Position numbers and translations under genes: made by a program
In this document: one piece after another, positions 11,394-21,170 of the stretch
Layout: each line of letters begins with the position of its first letter
How positions within the stretch are numbered: position 1 is the stretch's first letter
NCBI GenBank assembly: GCA_030847615.1
Contig: JAUMIR010000001.1
Location: 262,755,187-262,819,186 of the forward strand
DNA from: Gambelia wislizenii
Taxonomy: Eukaryota > Chordata > Lepidosauria > Squamata > Crotaphytidae
Reading direction: 5' to 3'
DNA length: 64,000 nucleotides
The notes under the pieces: model-generated
What the model saw: only the letters and a program-made list of their open reading frames with translations
Told to the model about the DNA's origin: nothing
Databases searched by the model: none

Positions 11394-11612
11394 CCTGGTG
11401 GCACAGTATTTAAATGCTACTACTGCAGCCGCAACATTGTGAGTTCAATCCTGCAGGGCTCCAGGTTGATTTAGCCTTCCATCCTTCTGTAGGTTGGTAA
11501 AATGAGTACCCAACTTGTTGGGGACAATTAGCTAACACGTTGTAAACCACCTGGGGAGTGCTTTGCACTGATAAGTGGTATAGAAACATACATGTTATTG
11601 CTGTATAAACAG
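11394..11612 (+). mobile_element. tRNA-headed SINE (SINE2-like)
   Basis: The head gagccctggtggcacagtat with a later gagttcaatcc B-box-like site is tRNA-derived. The body contains gccttccatccttc and taaaatgagtacccaacttg, and the tail reads ttgtaaaccacctggggagtgc ... aagtggtatagaaac. A reverse-oriented copy lies at 33287-33512. This matches a common iguanian SINE type; I give no subfamily name. Confidence 0.7.
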
Positions 11613-11857
11613 TACAGTTAAAAATAGGATTTAAATCCTAAAAATAGGATTTAAAAAAAATAAAATTGTTTTTTAAACCACACATAGTAACAACAGCCAG
11701 AACAGACACCTCAAATATTAAGAACCTAAGGTCATATGTAATAAAACAATCTTAATTATCCCCACCCACCCTCCTCCAGAAGCTCAAAAGGGATGGAAGC
11801 CAGTCTGGCTTTCCTTAGGTGGGAGTTACACACTTGTACTCACCAACGTAGCCTCCT

Positions 11858-12282
11858 AGGGTGCATCTGCACTGTAAAAATAATGCAGTTTGACTCCACT
11901 GTACCTCCATCCTATGGAGTCCTAGGATTTGTAATTTTACAAGGTCTTTAGTTTTCTCTCCCAAAGAGTGCTGGTGCCTCACAAAACTACAAATCCCAGG
12001 ATTCTGTAGGGTGGAGCCATGGCAGTTAAAATGGTGTCCAGCTGCATTATTTCTGAAGTATAGATCGGTGGTTCTGAACCTGTGGGTCTCCAGATGTTGT
12101 TGGACTACAGTTCCCAGGAGCCCTCTGAGGTCTCACCTTGACAGCCAGATGGCCCTCCCAGTCATTAGTGAGGCTGTAGGATTGAACGCACAGCCTCACT
12201 AATGATTGGGAGGACCACCTGGCTGTCAAGGTGAGACATTTGGGGACCCACAGATTGAGAACCACTAGTATAGATGCACCCT
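11858..12282. mobile_element. Palindromic MITE (outer of a nest)
   Basis: Ends AGGGTGCATCT and AGATGCACCCT. The arms carry the blocks shared with the MITEs at 27665, 32563 and 57305: ataatgcagtttgac, ccatcctatgga, caaaactacaaatccca, ggcagttaaaatggtgtc. The right arm is interrupted by a second element at 12066-12267. Confidence 0.8.
12066..12267. mobile_element. hAT-Charlie-type MITE (inner insertion)
   Basis: The left end CGGTGGTTCTGAACCTGTGG matches the reverse complement of the right end (TAGTGGTTCTCAATCTGTGG). This is the hAT/Charlie terminal pattern CAGTGGTTCTCAA. It is flanked by perfect 8-bp duplications GTATAGAT (12058-12065 and 12268-12275), the size hAT transposases make. The centre is a long hairpin: GTCTCACCTTGACAGCCAG answered by CTGGCTGTCAAGGTGAGAC around a short loop at about 12180-12190. 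Confidence 0.9.
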
Positions 12283-12299
12283 TTGGGTTGTGGGACATA

Positions 12300-12560
12300 A
12301 AATAGCACCTCCACTGATGCTCTCAAATTTTAGGCGAGCTCATCTGAGAGGAGGCAGTCTTTTAGATATCTTGGGGTCAAACTGTTTAAGGTTTGGTTGC
12401 AGCAGCCTGAATTAGCTTGAAGCAAATTAGAAGCCAGTATAGCTGGTACAAGAGTGGAGATATATGGTGTCCAAGACACACACCCGACAACAGCCTGGCA
12501 GCTCTGTTTTGCTGCAACTTCCAAGCACTTTTCAAGAAAGCCTGTTATTACTCATGACAA
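12300..12560 (-). mobile_element. L2-type LINE fragment
   Basis: Read on the minus strand, the order of blocks (a 'cagctgtactggcttc' block, 'caaaccttaaacagtttgacc', 'ccaagatatctaaaagactgc') is that of reptile L2 ORF2 just after the reverse transcriptase. The stretch aggcagtcttttagatatct on the plus strand is the most recognisable part. Heavily decayed; no frame. Confidence 0.5.
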
Positions 12561-13708
12561 AGGCATGGGGGAGAGAGAATACATTGGCCCTCTTAGACTG
12601 GTGGCAGCAATCAGCAAACAACCACTATCCTATAAGGAATGCCCCCAGGAGAAAATTATAACATGTAGATGATGCATTGATAGGATCTTTTTGATGTTTT
12701 AATGAGGCCAGATGTCTTGCTCATTGCTCTTTCCACAATACCTTTGACCCATTGGAATATAAAAACAATCATTCGAGGTCTGACATAAAGACCATCCATT
12801 CCAGAATGTGCAGTGCTACCCACTAGATTTAGTAGGATTGCAGCTAACGTAATCTCTCACAACTGATCAAGTTGGCTATGACTTATGGGAGCTGCAGTCC
12901 AACAAGATTGGGTGGCCTATGCACTGCCCATTCCATGTATAAGAAAGTCAGTACATAAAAGCATTAGGAAGTACATGCAGTAATAAAATTCCCTTGGTTC
13001 CTTTGAGCATCTAACTGACAAAGCTTTTAAAGAATTACTCTAGGGATTAAATATACAGCGGGCCTTCAGTTTCCACTGGAGGTTGGTTCCAGGAGAAAGA
13101 AATTAGAGCTATTTTATAAAATGCTATGAATGCCCACTTATCTGTGCTTACATGTGCCGCTTTTGATAAGAAGAAATAGATCCATAATGTAACCTTTACT
13201 CTGCATAATGACAAGAAAGGCCAACATAAAACTCTTTGTTTACCTCAGATTCTGAATGACTTCCAATCACCCAAGCTGCTTTTTTGATGATTTGCACACC
13301 GTCTATATTGGCATTGATTTTCTATTCCTTCCTGTTGTAAACATATTTTCTGCACAAATTTCAGGGAATATGTAGTTATATTAATTTGCCTCAAACATTA
13401 CTGAGACATTGCCTCAACAAGCTACAGACCCATTAAAGCCCTTTGTTAAGCAACTGTTGTAAGCAGGTGAGAGTGGAACAATGTCTTGCTAGGAATAAAG
13501 GAGTACCCAAACCATGTTTCCCTACAACATTTGCTTGAGCTGGACTGATTTTTAAGTTTTCACCATTCCTTTTCTACCAGTTCCTCTCAACAAATGTTCC
13601 CAGATGTGTTGGAGTTTTTTTTTTTTTAATATTCTATTAATTCTAGTCTAGTCTATTCATAGTTTGTTTTTGCTCCTATTTCTACTCCTAAAACCATCCA
13701 GACTCAAA
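12561..13708. other. Mostly unrecognised; Tigger-like scrap
   Basis: Contains a short stretch at about 13058-13102 (cagcgggccttcagtttcc, then ggttggttccagg) that resembles one end of a Tigger-type element. The rest is AT-rich with a T run at 13618-13628. Nothing coding is supported. Confidence 0.4.
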
Positions 13709-14253
13709 GGACTTTATCAGATGCATAAATACAGAGTCGTAACAACACTACATAACCACAAAAGGGCTTGCAGATCAGATGACATGCCCTTTTGTGGTTA
13801 TATTCTGCTTAAGCCATCAATTGATTCCCCATGGTGCTTTTATGCTGGAACTGCTGACGTGCAAAACCTCAGGCCATTTAACTCACGTGAATGCAGTGTC
13901 AATGGCTGGTCTGGCATGAACACTTCCAGGTGAGATCGGGACATCCAGGTAAGTTTCACTCTTTTTATGACACTCCCCAGGTTACTTGGGACTTTTAAAG
14001 TGTGTTTAGGTGCTTGGTGTAACTTTTGATGCTTTATTTTTTGTTTTATTTTTAAATTTACTATGCGATGAAGTCTCATGGGATTTCAAACAAGGAAGTG
14101 AGTGGGGCTTCGTTCACTTCCTCTCCATTGCCGGGGAAGCCTTCTGCTGGGAAAGAAGGTAAATGCAGTGGGCGAGGATTCTTTTGCCAGCACAAAAATG
14201 TGGTTTTTTTATGTTGGCAAAAGAATGTTAAAGGGGCTAGTCTGATAAAGTCC
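13709..14253 (+). mobile_element. Family A DNA transposon, copy 3
   Basis: A 545-bp copy bounded by the perfect 13-bp inverted repeat GGACTTTATCAGA / TCTGATAAAGTCC. The subterminal hairpin AACCACAAAAGGGC / GCCCTTTTGTGGTT lies at about 13752-13799. Interior blocks ccaggtgagatcgggacatc and tgggatttca are shared with other copies. Frames at 13664-13933 and 14068-14310 lie within this repeat and show no transposase motif. Confidence 0.8.
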
Positions 14254-14670
14254 TATGGCTGGAAAAATCCATGTAGGGAGAGAGAAAAGGGTTTGTTAGG
14301 GGGGAAATGACAAGGCAACTGCTGCTTCTTCTGAACTTAACTTGGAAATGCACCTCATCACTGCATTTGCCTTAACTTGTATGCAAGAGGTTCATTTTTA
14401 TGTGTTTGCTTTCCTTTTTCATTTTGAATACAGAGTAAAGTGTCTCTTATTTTAAACAATAGAAAAAGCAATAGAACTATTACAACTATTAAAATAGTGT
14501 CCAGTAGGAGACGCAAATTAAAAAAAAATCAAATGGGTGTGTGTGCAAGTGTATTTTTAAAAAATAATTAAAAACCCTATATAGAAATAGATATACAGTT
14601 GTCCCGTCATATTCACTGGGGTTTGCTTCCAGGATCCCTGTGGATACCAAAATCCATGAATACTCAAGTC

Positions 14671-14671
<1 letters not shown>

Positions 14672-14710
<39 letters not shown>

Positions 14711-14835
14711 GTTATTTATTACCCACTTCTCTCCTCAGAATCAGGGCAGGGTACAACAGTATACAGTAAATTCAATACAATACATTACAATGCAATTTTT
14801 AATACAACACATTTCAGAGTACAGTACATTCAGTA
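14672..14835 (-). repeat. (AAT)n with L2-type tail, inserted in Tigger
   Basis: (AAT)n at 14672-14710 followed by gttatttattacccacttct and gaatcagggcagggtacaac, the reverse-oriented LINE tail seen elsewhere in the window. The microsatellite is the LINE's 3' repeat, so this is a short 5'-truncated insertion. Confidence 0.6.
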
Positions 14836-14881
14836 CACACAATTGTACAATGTGAGTGCCAGTAGATGGCGCATTATATGC

Positions 14882-15977
14882 TCTCTCTGGCTTTTCTTCG
14901 CAAACGAAGATTCAGGAAGGACTCATCCCGTGCTTTCTGCAAGCGCGCTGATGACTAAAAAGGCCAATCCGAGATAAACAAGTCCGGTTGCAAAAAGCAC
15001 AGCAGAAGGTCTCCTTGGGTGATGATTTTGGGTTGTGATTCTTTCTGCGTTGTCGTTTCTCTTCAAGACTTGTTCGGCGTGAGTTCTCAAATAAGGCTGC
15101 AGCATTGTGGATAGTGCGTCTCCATGCCTACCGATGTGAGGCCAGGGTGGACCACTGTTGGTGATCAATTTGGCCAAGCCTGAGATGTTGTTTCAGGGAA
15201 TCTTTGTATTGCTTTTTTGGAGTGCCCCTCTTACGCTGACCCGTGGCGAGTTCACCGTAGAGTAGTATTTTTGGGAGGCGATGGTCCTCCATCCTAGAAA
15301 CGTGCCCTGCCCAGCGCAGCTGTGTTCTCAATATCATGGCCTCAATACTGGTGATCCCTGCTTGCTCAAGGACAGCAACATTCGTCACATAGTCAGTCCA
15401 GTGTATATTTAGGATTGTGCGTAGACAGCGCTGATGAAAGCACTCGAGGAGTCGTAGGTGGTGGCGATAGGTGACCCATGTTTCAGATCCATAAAGGAGG
15501 ATAGGCAGTACGATGGCTCTATACACACTGATTTTTGTGCTTTGCCTCAGGTGTTTATTGCTCCAGACTCTTTTGTGGAGTCTTCCAAATGCACTATATG
15601 CCTTTGCTAGTCTGTTATTGATCTCTTTGTCAATCTTGGCATCTGAGGAGATGATGCCTCCCAGGTAGGTGAACTGCTGAACGGACTTGAGCACAGATTT
15701 GCCGACGGCAATGTGAGGATGGTGGTGTTCGTCCTGTGGTGCAAGCTGGTAAAGAACTTCTGTTTTCTTCAGGTTGACTTTTAGCCCAAACAACTCTGCA
15801 GCTGTTGCAAAGCAGGACGTTAGGTGCTGCAGAGCTGCTTCTGTGTGGGCAACAAGGGCAGCATCATCGGCGAAGAGCAGCTCAAACCCAAAACCGAAAA
15901 ACATCTTTCAGGAGTAGGCTTTATGATTAAAAACTCCATTGCCTCCAAACTCGAAACCTTGACAACAGGACACTCTG
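14882..15977 (-). mobile_element. Zinc-finger LINE, copy 1 (5'-truncated)
   Basis: A 1.1 kb non-LTR retrotransposon copy inserted in the Tigger-type MITE. It is bracketed by perfect 11-bp duplications GCATTATATGC (14871-14881 and 15978-15988), which fixes both ends. The 3' end has no poly(A): it finishes in a 6-bp-stem hairpin (14895-14910) and a short GA run. Three other copies share the same 3' end (36158, 58120, 61568). Confidence 0.9.
14912..15904 (-). pseudogene. Non-LTR reverse transcriptase with C-terminal zinc finger
   Basis: Same reading frame from 15904 to a TGA at 14912-14914, about 330 codons, broken by one in-frame TAG at 15128-15130; the copy at 61.8 kb has GAG there, so a single base change made the stop. 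The N-terminal part starts inside the palm: FADD at about residues 11-14 is the catalytic YxDD-type motif. It continues through the thumb (YLGG near 80, then ILLYGSETW and the LRTILNI/RWAGHVSRM block typical of RTE-like proteins). After the stop the frame ends in CAFCNRTC...SHQRAC, a C-X2-C-X12-H-X3-C finger (15001-14939). The endonuclease and most of the fingers/palm domain are absent through 5' truncation. The clade is uncertain (RTE-like is my best guess); not functional. Confidence 0.85.
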
Positions 15978-16131
15978 GCATTATATGCAATACCATAGCA
16001 AAATGGTGTCCCTTAAATAAGATGGCAAAATCAAGGTTTGCTTTTTAGATTATTATTTTATTAAGAATATTTGCACGCCATGAATACTTAAATCCATGGA
16101 TACCAAATCTGTAGATACAGAGGGACAACTG

Positions 16132-16473
16132 TAGAAGTAGTTTCAGAATAAGCAACTTCATACTATGGATTCCCTCTATGGCACACACTCTCACACATGC
16201 ATATGAGTCAGTTGTCAATAACCCTGCTCGTTTAAGACCAGAGTCAAGCTATTTCTTGTTGTCTCAAGCTTCACAAAGCCAGGTAATGGAAAGCTAAGGC
16301 TGATGCCTTATCAGGCTTGCTCTACAATCAGGACATTGATATAGTGCAGTGTCACAAACTGTGCTTGCTTATAACTTATCTTCTATGCCATCAAACTTTC
16401 CCTTAGTCTTTCAGGTCTAAATGCATATGGGAAGGATGAAGAACTTGCCCAGGCAAAGATGCTCCGTACATGC
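16132..16473. other. No recognised feature
   Basis: Short stretch between the Tigger-type nest and the next LTR; no gene or repeat hallmark seen. Confidence 0.5.
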
Positions 16474-17354
16474 TGTCATGATGGCCTGCCCTGCCATCAT
16501 GGGACTTCATTTCAACAACTACATTTTACAGCATTGGAAACTTCCACCCCTTATTTGGAAATGGGAAGGGGGTGGGAGAACCTCATTGAATAAACATGAT
16601 GTCACATCACTTGATTAAGATAGCCACTCTGATTGGCAAAGGCAGAGCCAATCAGAGATCAACACAAAAGACTTTAAAAGTTCTGATCTTTCATTTGTTC
16701 TGGGTGAGTTGGGCTGAGCCCATGGCTAGCTGAGATGGACTCTGGCCACATGGCCTGAGCCCATGGCAGAGAGACCACAGAATGGAACAAAGCCATGAAG
16801 TAATCAACAAGATACCAAACTGTGATAACAAAAGGGTGGGGGGAGCCAATCTTGCCCAAAGGCCTCAAAAGGATCCCAAAGGACTCTGAATTCCATCACC
16901 GAGACTGTAAGTTACCTTGATGTAGTAGGTTAGGGAATGTTTAGTTAGTTTGCATTAGATTATAATTTGTTTTATTAAGTGCATTGAAGGAATGTATAAC
17001 TTGTTTAAGGCTTAAGTTGAACCTGGGAATGTTTTGCCTTCTCAAGTAACATAGACTCCTGCAACTGAATAAAGCTTTTCTGTTATTTTCTAACCTGCCT
17101 CGAATTGCCAGCTTCTGGTCAGCTATCAAAACTTTCTCTAAATACAGAAAAGAGTTATTATTGTTTCTTTAACCCAGTCCGTCTAGTTCTCACTGCCTAG
17201 ATGTGGAAAGGGAAAGGGGGATAGAGTCAGTGAGTGGTGGTGGCTACCCTTAGAGAGGGGATTTCTAGGCTAGAAACCCTTGTGTGTTTTTTCAGGTTGT
17301 GCAAATAAGCTGGAAGCCTTCCCTTCCTGCTGGAGAGAGGGCCAGCTTATGACA
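16474..17354 (+). mobile_element. Solo LTR (LTR-2) with 5-bp duplication
   Basis: An 881-bp LTR beginning TGTCAT and ending ATGACA, flanked by perfect CATGC duplications (16469-16473 and 17355-17359). U3 carries an inverted CCAAT pair GATTGGC / GCCAATC (16631-16653) and a TATA-like TTTAAAAG just downstream (about 16673). R/U5 has AATAAA at 17068-17073. These are the expected promoter and polyadenylation parts of a retroviral-type or gypsy LTR. No internal genes remain, so it arose by LTR-LTR recombination. Confidence 0.9.
16631..16680 (+). promoter_or_regulatory. LTR-2 U3 promoter elements
   Basis: Perfect 7-bp inverted repeat GATTGGC (16631-16637) and GCCAATC (16647-16653), i.e. two opposed CCAAT boxes 9 bp apart, followed about 20 bp later by TTTAAAAG as a TATA-like box. 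This is a normal layout for an NF-Y-dependent LTR promoter; activity is inferred. Confidence 0.55.
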
Positions 17355-17359
17355 CATGC

Positions 17360-18001
17360 TGCCAAGGCAGCAAGTGTGTGAGTGAATGAGACAGAGAAAG
17401 AGAGAAATGCAAGAGAAACTAAAGCTACTTTATGAAATTTTATTTAAACAGATTGATATGTGTCACTTTCCTGTTTTATTGTGATTCCCCACTGAATGGA
17501 CAATTTTACTCACATTCAAGGAAACATGAGTAGAGGGCCCCTTCATACCTTGCCATTCAACCTAGCAAAGTCAGGGACTGGTTGATGGAGGCTGGAACAT
17601 GGGTGGGATGAAGTCCTTCTGCTAACCAGTGAGGCTAACTCCTGAATAGGTCTAGAGTCTTACAGGTATCTGAATAAGCATATTTACAGTCTAAAGCTAT
17701 TCTGATTGTAAGATGTGAATACCTCTAGCATGAATCCCTACTTACCTTTTCCCCACCACATAGCAGGGATTGGAGCCCTGGTTGTTTTTGTTTGTTTGTT
17801 TGTTTTTCTGCTTTCAGAAAGAGAGATGAAGGCCACAGCCCTCACACCTTGTTTTCCCACCACATGCAAAGAAAGAATGATTAGGCCACATGCATTGCAT
17901 TTCTTCTTTCATACCTGTAATGTGAAGTTTCCATAATTTTGCTTGGTTCACCTGTGCATTGCCTGTGAATTAAACTTACAGGTTATTTTAAAGATGCAAG
18001 C
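17360..18001. other. No recognised feature; (GTTT)n
   Basis: No gene seen. A (GTTT)n microsatellite sits at about 17785-17807. Confidence 0.5.
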
Positions 18002-18044
18002 TGGGATCCTATATGGGATTTATATATAAGTACTCCAGTTATGG

Positions 18045-18391
18045 TACTACACAGTGAATCCCAGCCAGTAAACACTGTCCCTCATCCCATCTTACTGGGA
18101 GGCAGCTGTTGCAGTCAGCAGGGGTCTGTTCCTCTGTCACTTAGGAAGCAGCTGACTGATGTTCCCACCCACTCTTGTGAGCAATCTCCGGTGTGATAGG
18201 CAGAATCACTGTCCTTGTCATGGGTCTCCTTTTGCCAGAGATCACTCACTCAAGGGGAGTGGGAATATTAGTCGGCTGCTTCCTGACTGACAGGGGAACA
18301 GATCCCCATTGATTGCAGTGGCTGCTGCCTGGTAAGCAGGGATTGGGGGACGTTCACAGTCCCTACATAATCCCTATAGTAGGGTACTACA
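18045..18391. mobile_element. Foldback MITE, long arms
   Basis: Arms of about 150 bp are inverted copies of each other. Left blocks such as ctgggaggcagctg, aggggtctgttcc, aggaagcagctgac and gttcccaccc reappear reverse-complemented as cagtggctgctgcctgg, ggggaacagatccc, gtcggctgcttcct and gtgggaatatt. There is a short central loop near 18190-18235. No coding. LTR-3 sits directly at its right-hand end. Confidence 0.7.
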
Positions 18392-18759
18392 TGTCAGGGT
18401 CATCCATGAATTCTGAGGCATAGAGTAGAGTTCATGGAGGATCCTGACAGTTTGATGGTTTGAGACTGGTTCTGCCTTGGGCCTCTGGAATGTCTGGGAG
18501 ATGTTGGTTACCATGGGAACGCTGTTCATCCCGGGGGGGCTCAAGGCCGGCCAGATGGCCTGGCAATTCTCGCTCCTCCAAAGTGTGCTTTGATGTACTG
18601 CCCTCCCTTTTCTGCTTTCTCACGCTGGGTGTACCTTATCTGTTTCCACTGTAAGTTTGATCTTCAGTTTGCAGCTTTGCCACTGTTCCTTACACATGCT
18701 TCTATTCCAATAAAGAACTTTATTGAAGATATGTGAGTTTGTGTTCTGTGTACATCACA
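18392..18759 (+). mobile_element. Short solo LTR (LTR-3) with 5-bp duplication
   Basis: A 368-bp LTR starting TGTCAGGGTCA and ending ATCACA. It is flanked by perfect CTACA duplications (18387-18391 and 18760-18764). AATAAA at 18709-18714 marks the polyadenylation signal near the 3' end. The short length suggests a gypsy-type rather than retroviral LTR, but no internal region remains to confirm this. Confidence 0.85.
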
Positions 18760-18764
18760 CTACA

Positions 18765-20079
18765 TAGGGGTTGTGAATATATAATAGTCATAAGTGCATA
18801 ACTCTAGATTATGTGTTTGTAATTGCCATAGTACATTCTGGCTATAGCTATTAACTTTCTCTCCCACCTTTTCACTCAAAAATAAGCATATAGACCTGAT
18901 ACAGATGTAGTGCTTTGCTGACTTCAGTATGGAAAGAGGTTTCATCCACCATCACCAACCCATCTGGTTCCTATGGCCATTCTTAATTCCCAATATCTTC
19001 TTGGAGAAGTTGTGGCTTGGGACCTGACACTATGCCCAGCCAAAATGTGCTATTGGAAGCTTCTGTGTTCTCCCATTCATAGAAACAATTATCATGGTAC
19101 TCTCCAAAGACATATGTGCAGCTCTTGATGCTCCAGTTGATATGCATATGCCCTTAGATTATAAACGTGTAACTAGAAACCCAACCGAGGTGGTGTTATT
19201 TGCTATTAACTCTTGCACCAGCTCATAAAGCAAAGATATCACAGCTGGTGGATTGACCTTGAAGAAACTATTGCTTGAGGTTTAGCCAAGCACAATTATG
19301 CATATAAATGTGGACATGGAAGAAGTTCACCAGACCTATATAAAGACATAAAAAAGCCCATTTGTCAGTCTCATTTTATCACTCATTTAAGGGCTGAATT
19401 GGATTACTTCATGATTCATAGCACGCAAGAGGATCTCAATATCCTCACCCTTTCAGGATCCAAAGCAGGCCTCCTGTACTGTCTTTCCACTTACTGCAAA
19501 TCTGGTGGAGGAATCGAAAGGGCAAAGAGGAGGCAAGGGGAATACAACTTTATCTTCAAGGTCTCATACTCCACAGAGTCACTGAATACAACTGCAGCCA
19601 TTTCACATTATACTAGCATACTGCAAATTGCAGCTTGGAAATAAGGTTACCACTAATTGATATTTTCAGCAAAAAAATTAATATTAATTAAAATTAAAAT
19701 GCCAACATATTTTTATGCTACCAACAACTATTATTTTAATTAATTACTCTCTGTGGGGTGCCATTTTTGAACATTTTAAAAAGAGCTTTTAAATGGGGTT
19801 TAAAACAATTTAACATTTAACATTTTTTATATTAAAGATTAATATGATGAATCACGCCAAGAAAACAATTTTCTTTATTGAGTCAATGTAGCTGTGTTAG
19901 CACTAGCACTAGTTTTTCTAAGCTCTGCTCTACGTTAGGGATTGAATGGAAAAGCATCAGTTTCCTGTGTGCGGTTGAATTTGGAGTTCCCAACCTCACA
20001 AGAATCTTATGCAGGAAGAAAAATAGTGCATCAAGAGTTCCTGCAAACTGTGAGAACTTTTCTTGTTCATGGTACAACA
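18765..20079. other. No recognised feature
   Basis: About 1.3 kb of AT-rich DNA without recognisable coding or transposon signals. Frames at 19399-19644 and 19878-20128 show no motif. Confidence 0.45.
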
Positions 20080-20812
20080 TAAACTTGTGCCATTTTTGAA
20101 AACTGCACATGAGTTTGAAATACTGCACAGCTTTGACGTGAAACCTACACTCACAGTCTTTTTTTTCTTTTTTCTTTTACTTCACACAGAAAACTACACA
20201 GCTTCCTGAAGTAAGAAAAATGAAACCTCACTCACTTACATTGTTTTTGTTGTATACTTGGGAAAAGTACAGAAAACACAAAACTAAATTGAACACTATA
20301 CCTCTGCATAAGCAATGTGGGGAAGATTCAACAGCATTGTAGATTTTGCCTCTTTGAAAGTTAGGCAGCCCAAATGTTATGTAGCAGGAAAAGAAACTCA
20401 GGCGGACTGAAGCTGTTTTGTTGTGTAACATTTCTGGGGCTGGGAGGTTACATAGAAAACAGCAATGTTGCACCACAAAAATGTTACACAATATCCAGCA
20501 ACATTGCACACAAAAATATCCATGTAGTTTTATTGTGCAGCATTGCTGTTTTTTGTGTAACATTTTTGTTGTGCAACTTTTTTTGTGCAAGATCAGTTTA
20601 CTACAATAAAAAAGAAAAATCAGCAATCTTGCATAACACACAAACATAACTGCCTGAAAACAATCCTTTCCATACCATAAGCTGCACAGTTTTCACGGAA
20701 GGCTACGCAATTTTCAGAAAAGGCTGCATAGCTTCCAAAAAACTATACAGTTTTCTGGGAAAGCTGCACAGCTTCCATGGGAAAGCTGCAAAGTTTCCTG
20801 TCATTGCAGGAG
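20080..20812. repeat. Degenerate 21-bp tandem array
   Basis: Imperfect tandem units of about 20-22 bp. The outer parts (20095-20215 and 20680-20805) read like AGCTGCACAGTTTTCNNGGAA. The middle (20415-20600) reads like AATGTTGCACAACAAAA and also occurs as its reverse complement (TTTTTGTTGTGCAACATT type). Because 21 bp is seven codons, the array opens long frames on both strands (20228-20647 minus; 20374-20649 plus) rich in C, F and L; these are by-products, not proteins. Similar palindromic units occur at 29.2-29.7 kb and 42.2-42.4 kb. Confidence 0.6.
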
Positions 20813-21106
20813 AAAAAAAAATTCTAAGTGTCTCAAAGTGATAAGAAGAAAAACTTTCATTGTTCTCAACATTTGTTGGGACTTGGAAACATCAAGATTT
20901 GCCATCCCTGCTTTAGACGGGTTTAGGACAAGTTCTCTTGTCCAGGGCCTCTGTGGATCTTGAAGCTTCCAGAAGTTAACCAGGTTCCATGCACTGCCTT
21001 GCATGCATGGGGCAGGATCTTGAGGTAGTTGCTGGCAAGTGAGATGGAAAATCCCCCCTTTTAAAAAAAAAGCCTGAGGGAAGGGAACTGTTAAATTAAC
21101 CATTTG

Positions 21107-21170
21107 TAAGCCGCTCTGATAGCCTTTGCGGCTGAAGAGCATGGTATAAATAAATAAATAATAAATAAAA
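21107..21170 (+). repeat. LINE-tail fragment with (ATAA)n
   Basis: gtaagccgctctgatagcct followed by gcggctgaagagcatggtat and (AAAT)n, the forward form of the tail at 6244. It abuts the 5S-type SINE that follows. Confidence 0.6.

Larger units (their letters stand above)
14596..16131. mobile_element. Tigger-type MITE (outer of a triple nest)
   Basis: The left end CAGTTGTCCCGTCATATTCA continues into gggtttgcttccagga and ggataccaaaatccatgaat. The right end (aatccatggataccaaatct ... GAGGGACAACTG) is its inverted partner. TA dinucleotides flank both ends (14594-14595, 16132-16133), the TcMar target duplication. This is the classic Tigger/MER2-like terminal pattern. It is split by an (AAT)n LINE tail and by a LINE insertion, so the element proper is only about 400 bp. 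Confidence 0.85.

Noticed and set aside
20228..20647. 139-codon frame rich in Cys, Leu and Phe that could be read as a membrane protein
   Set aside because: It is the 21-bp tandem array read in frame (seven codons per unit); a comparable frame exists on the other strand.
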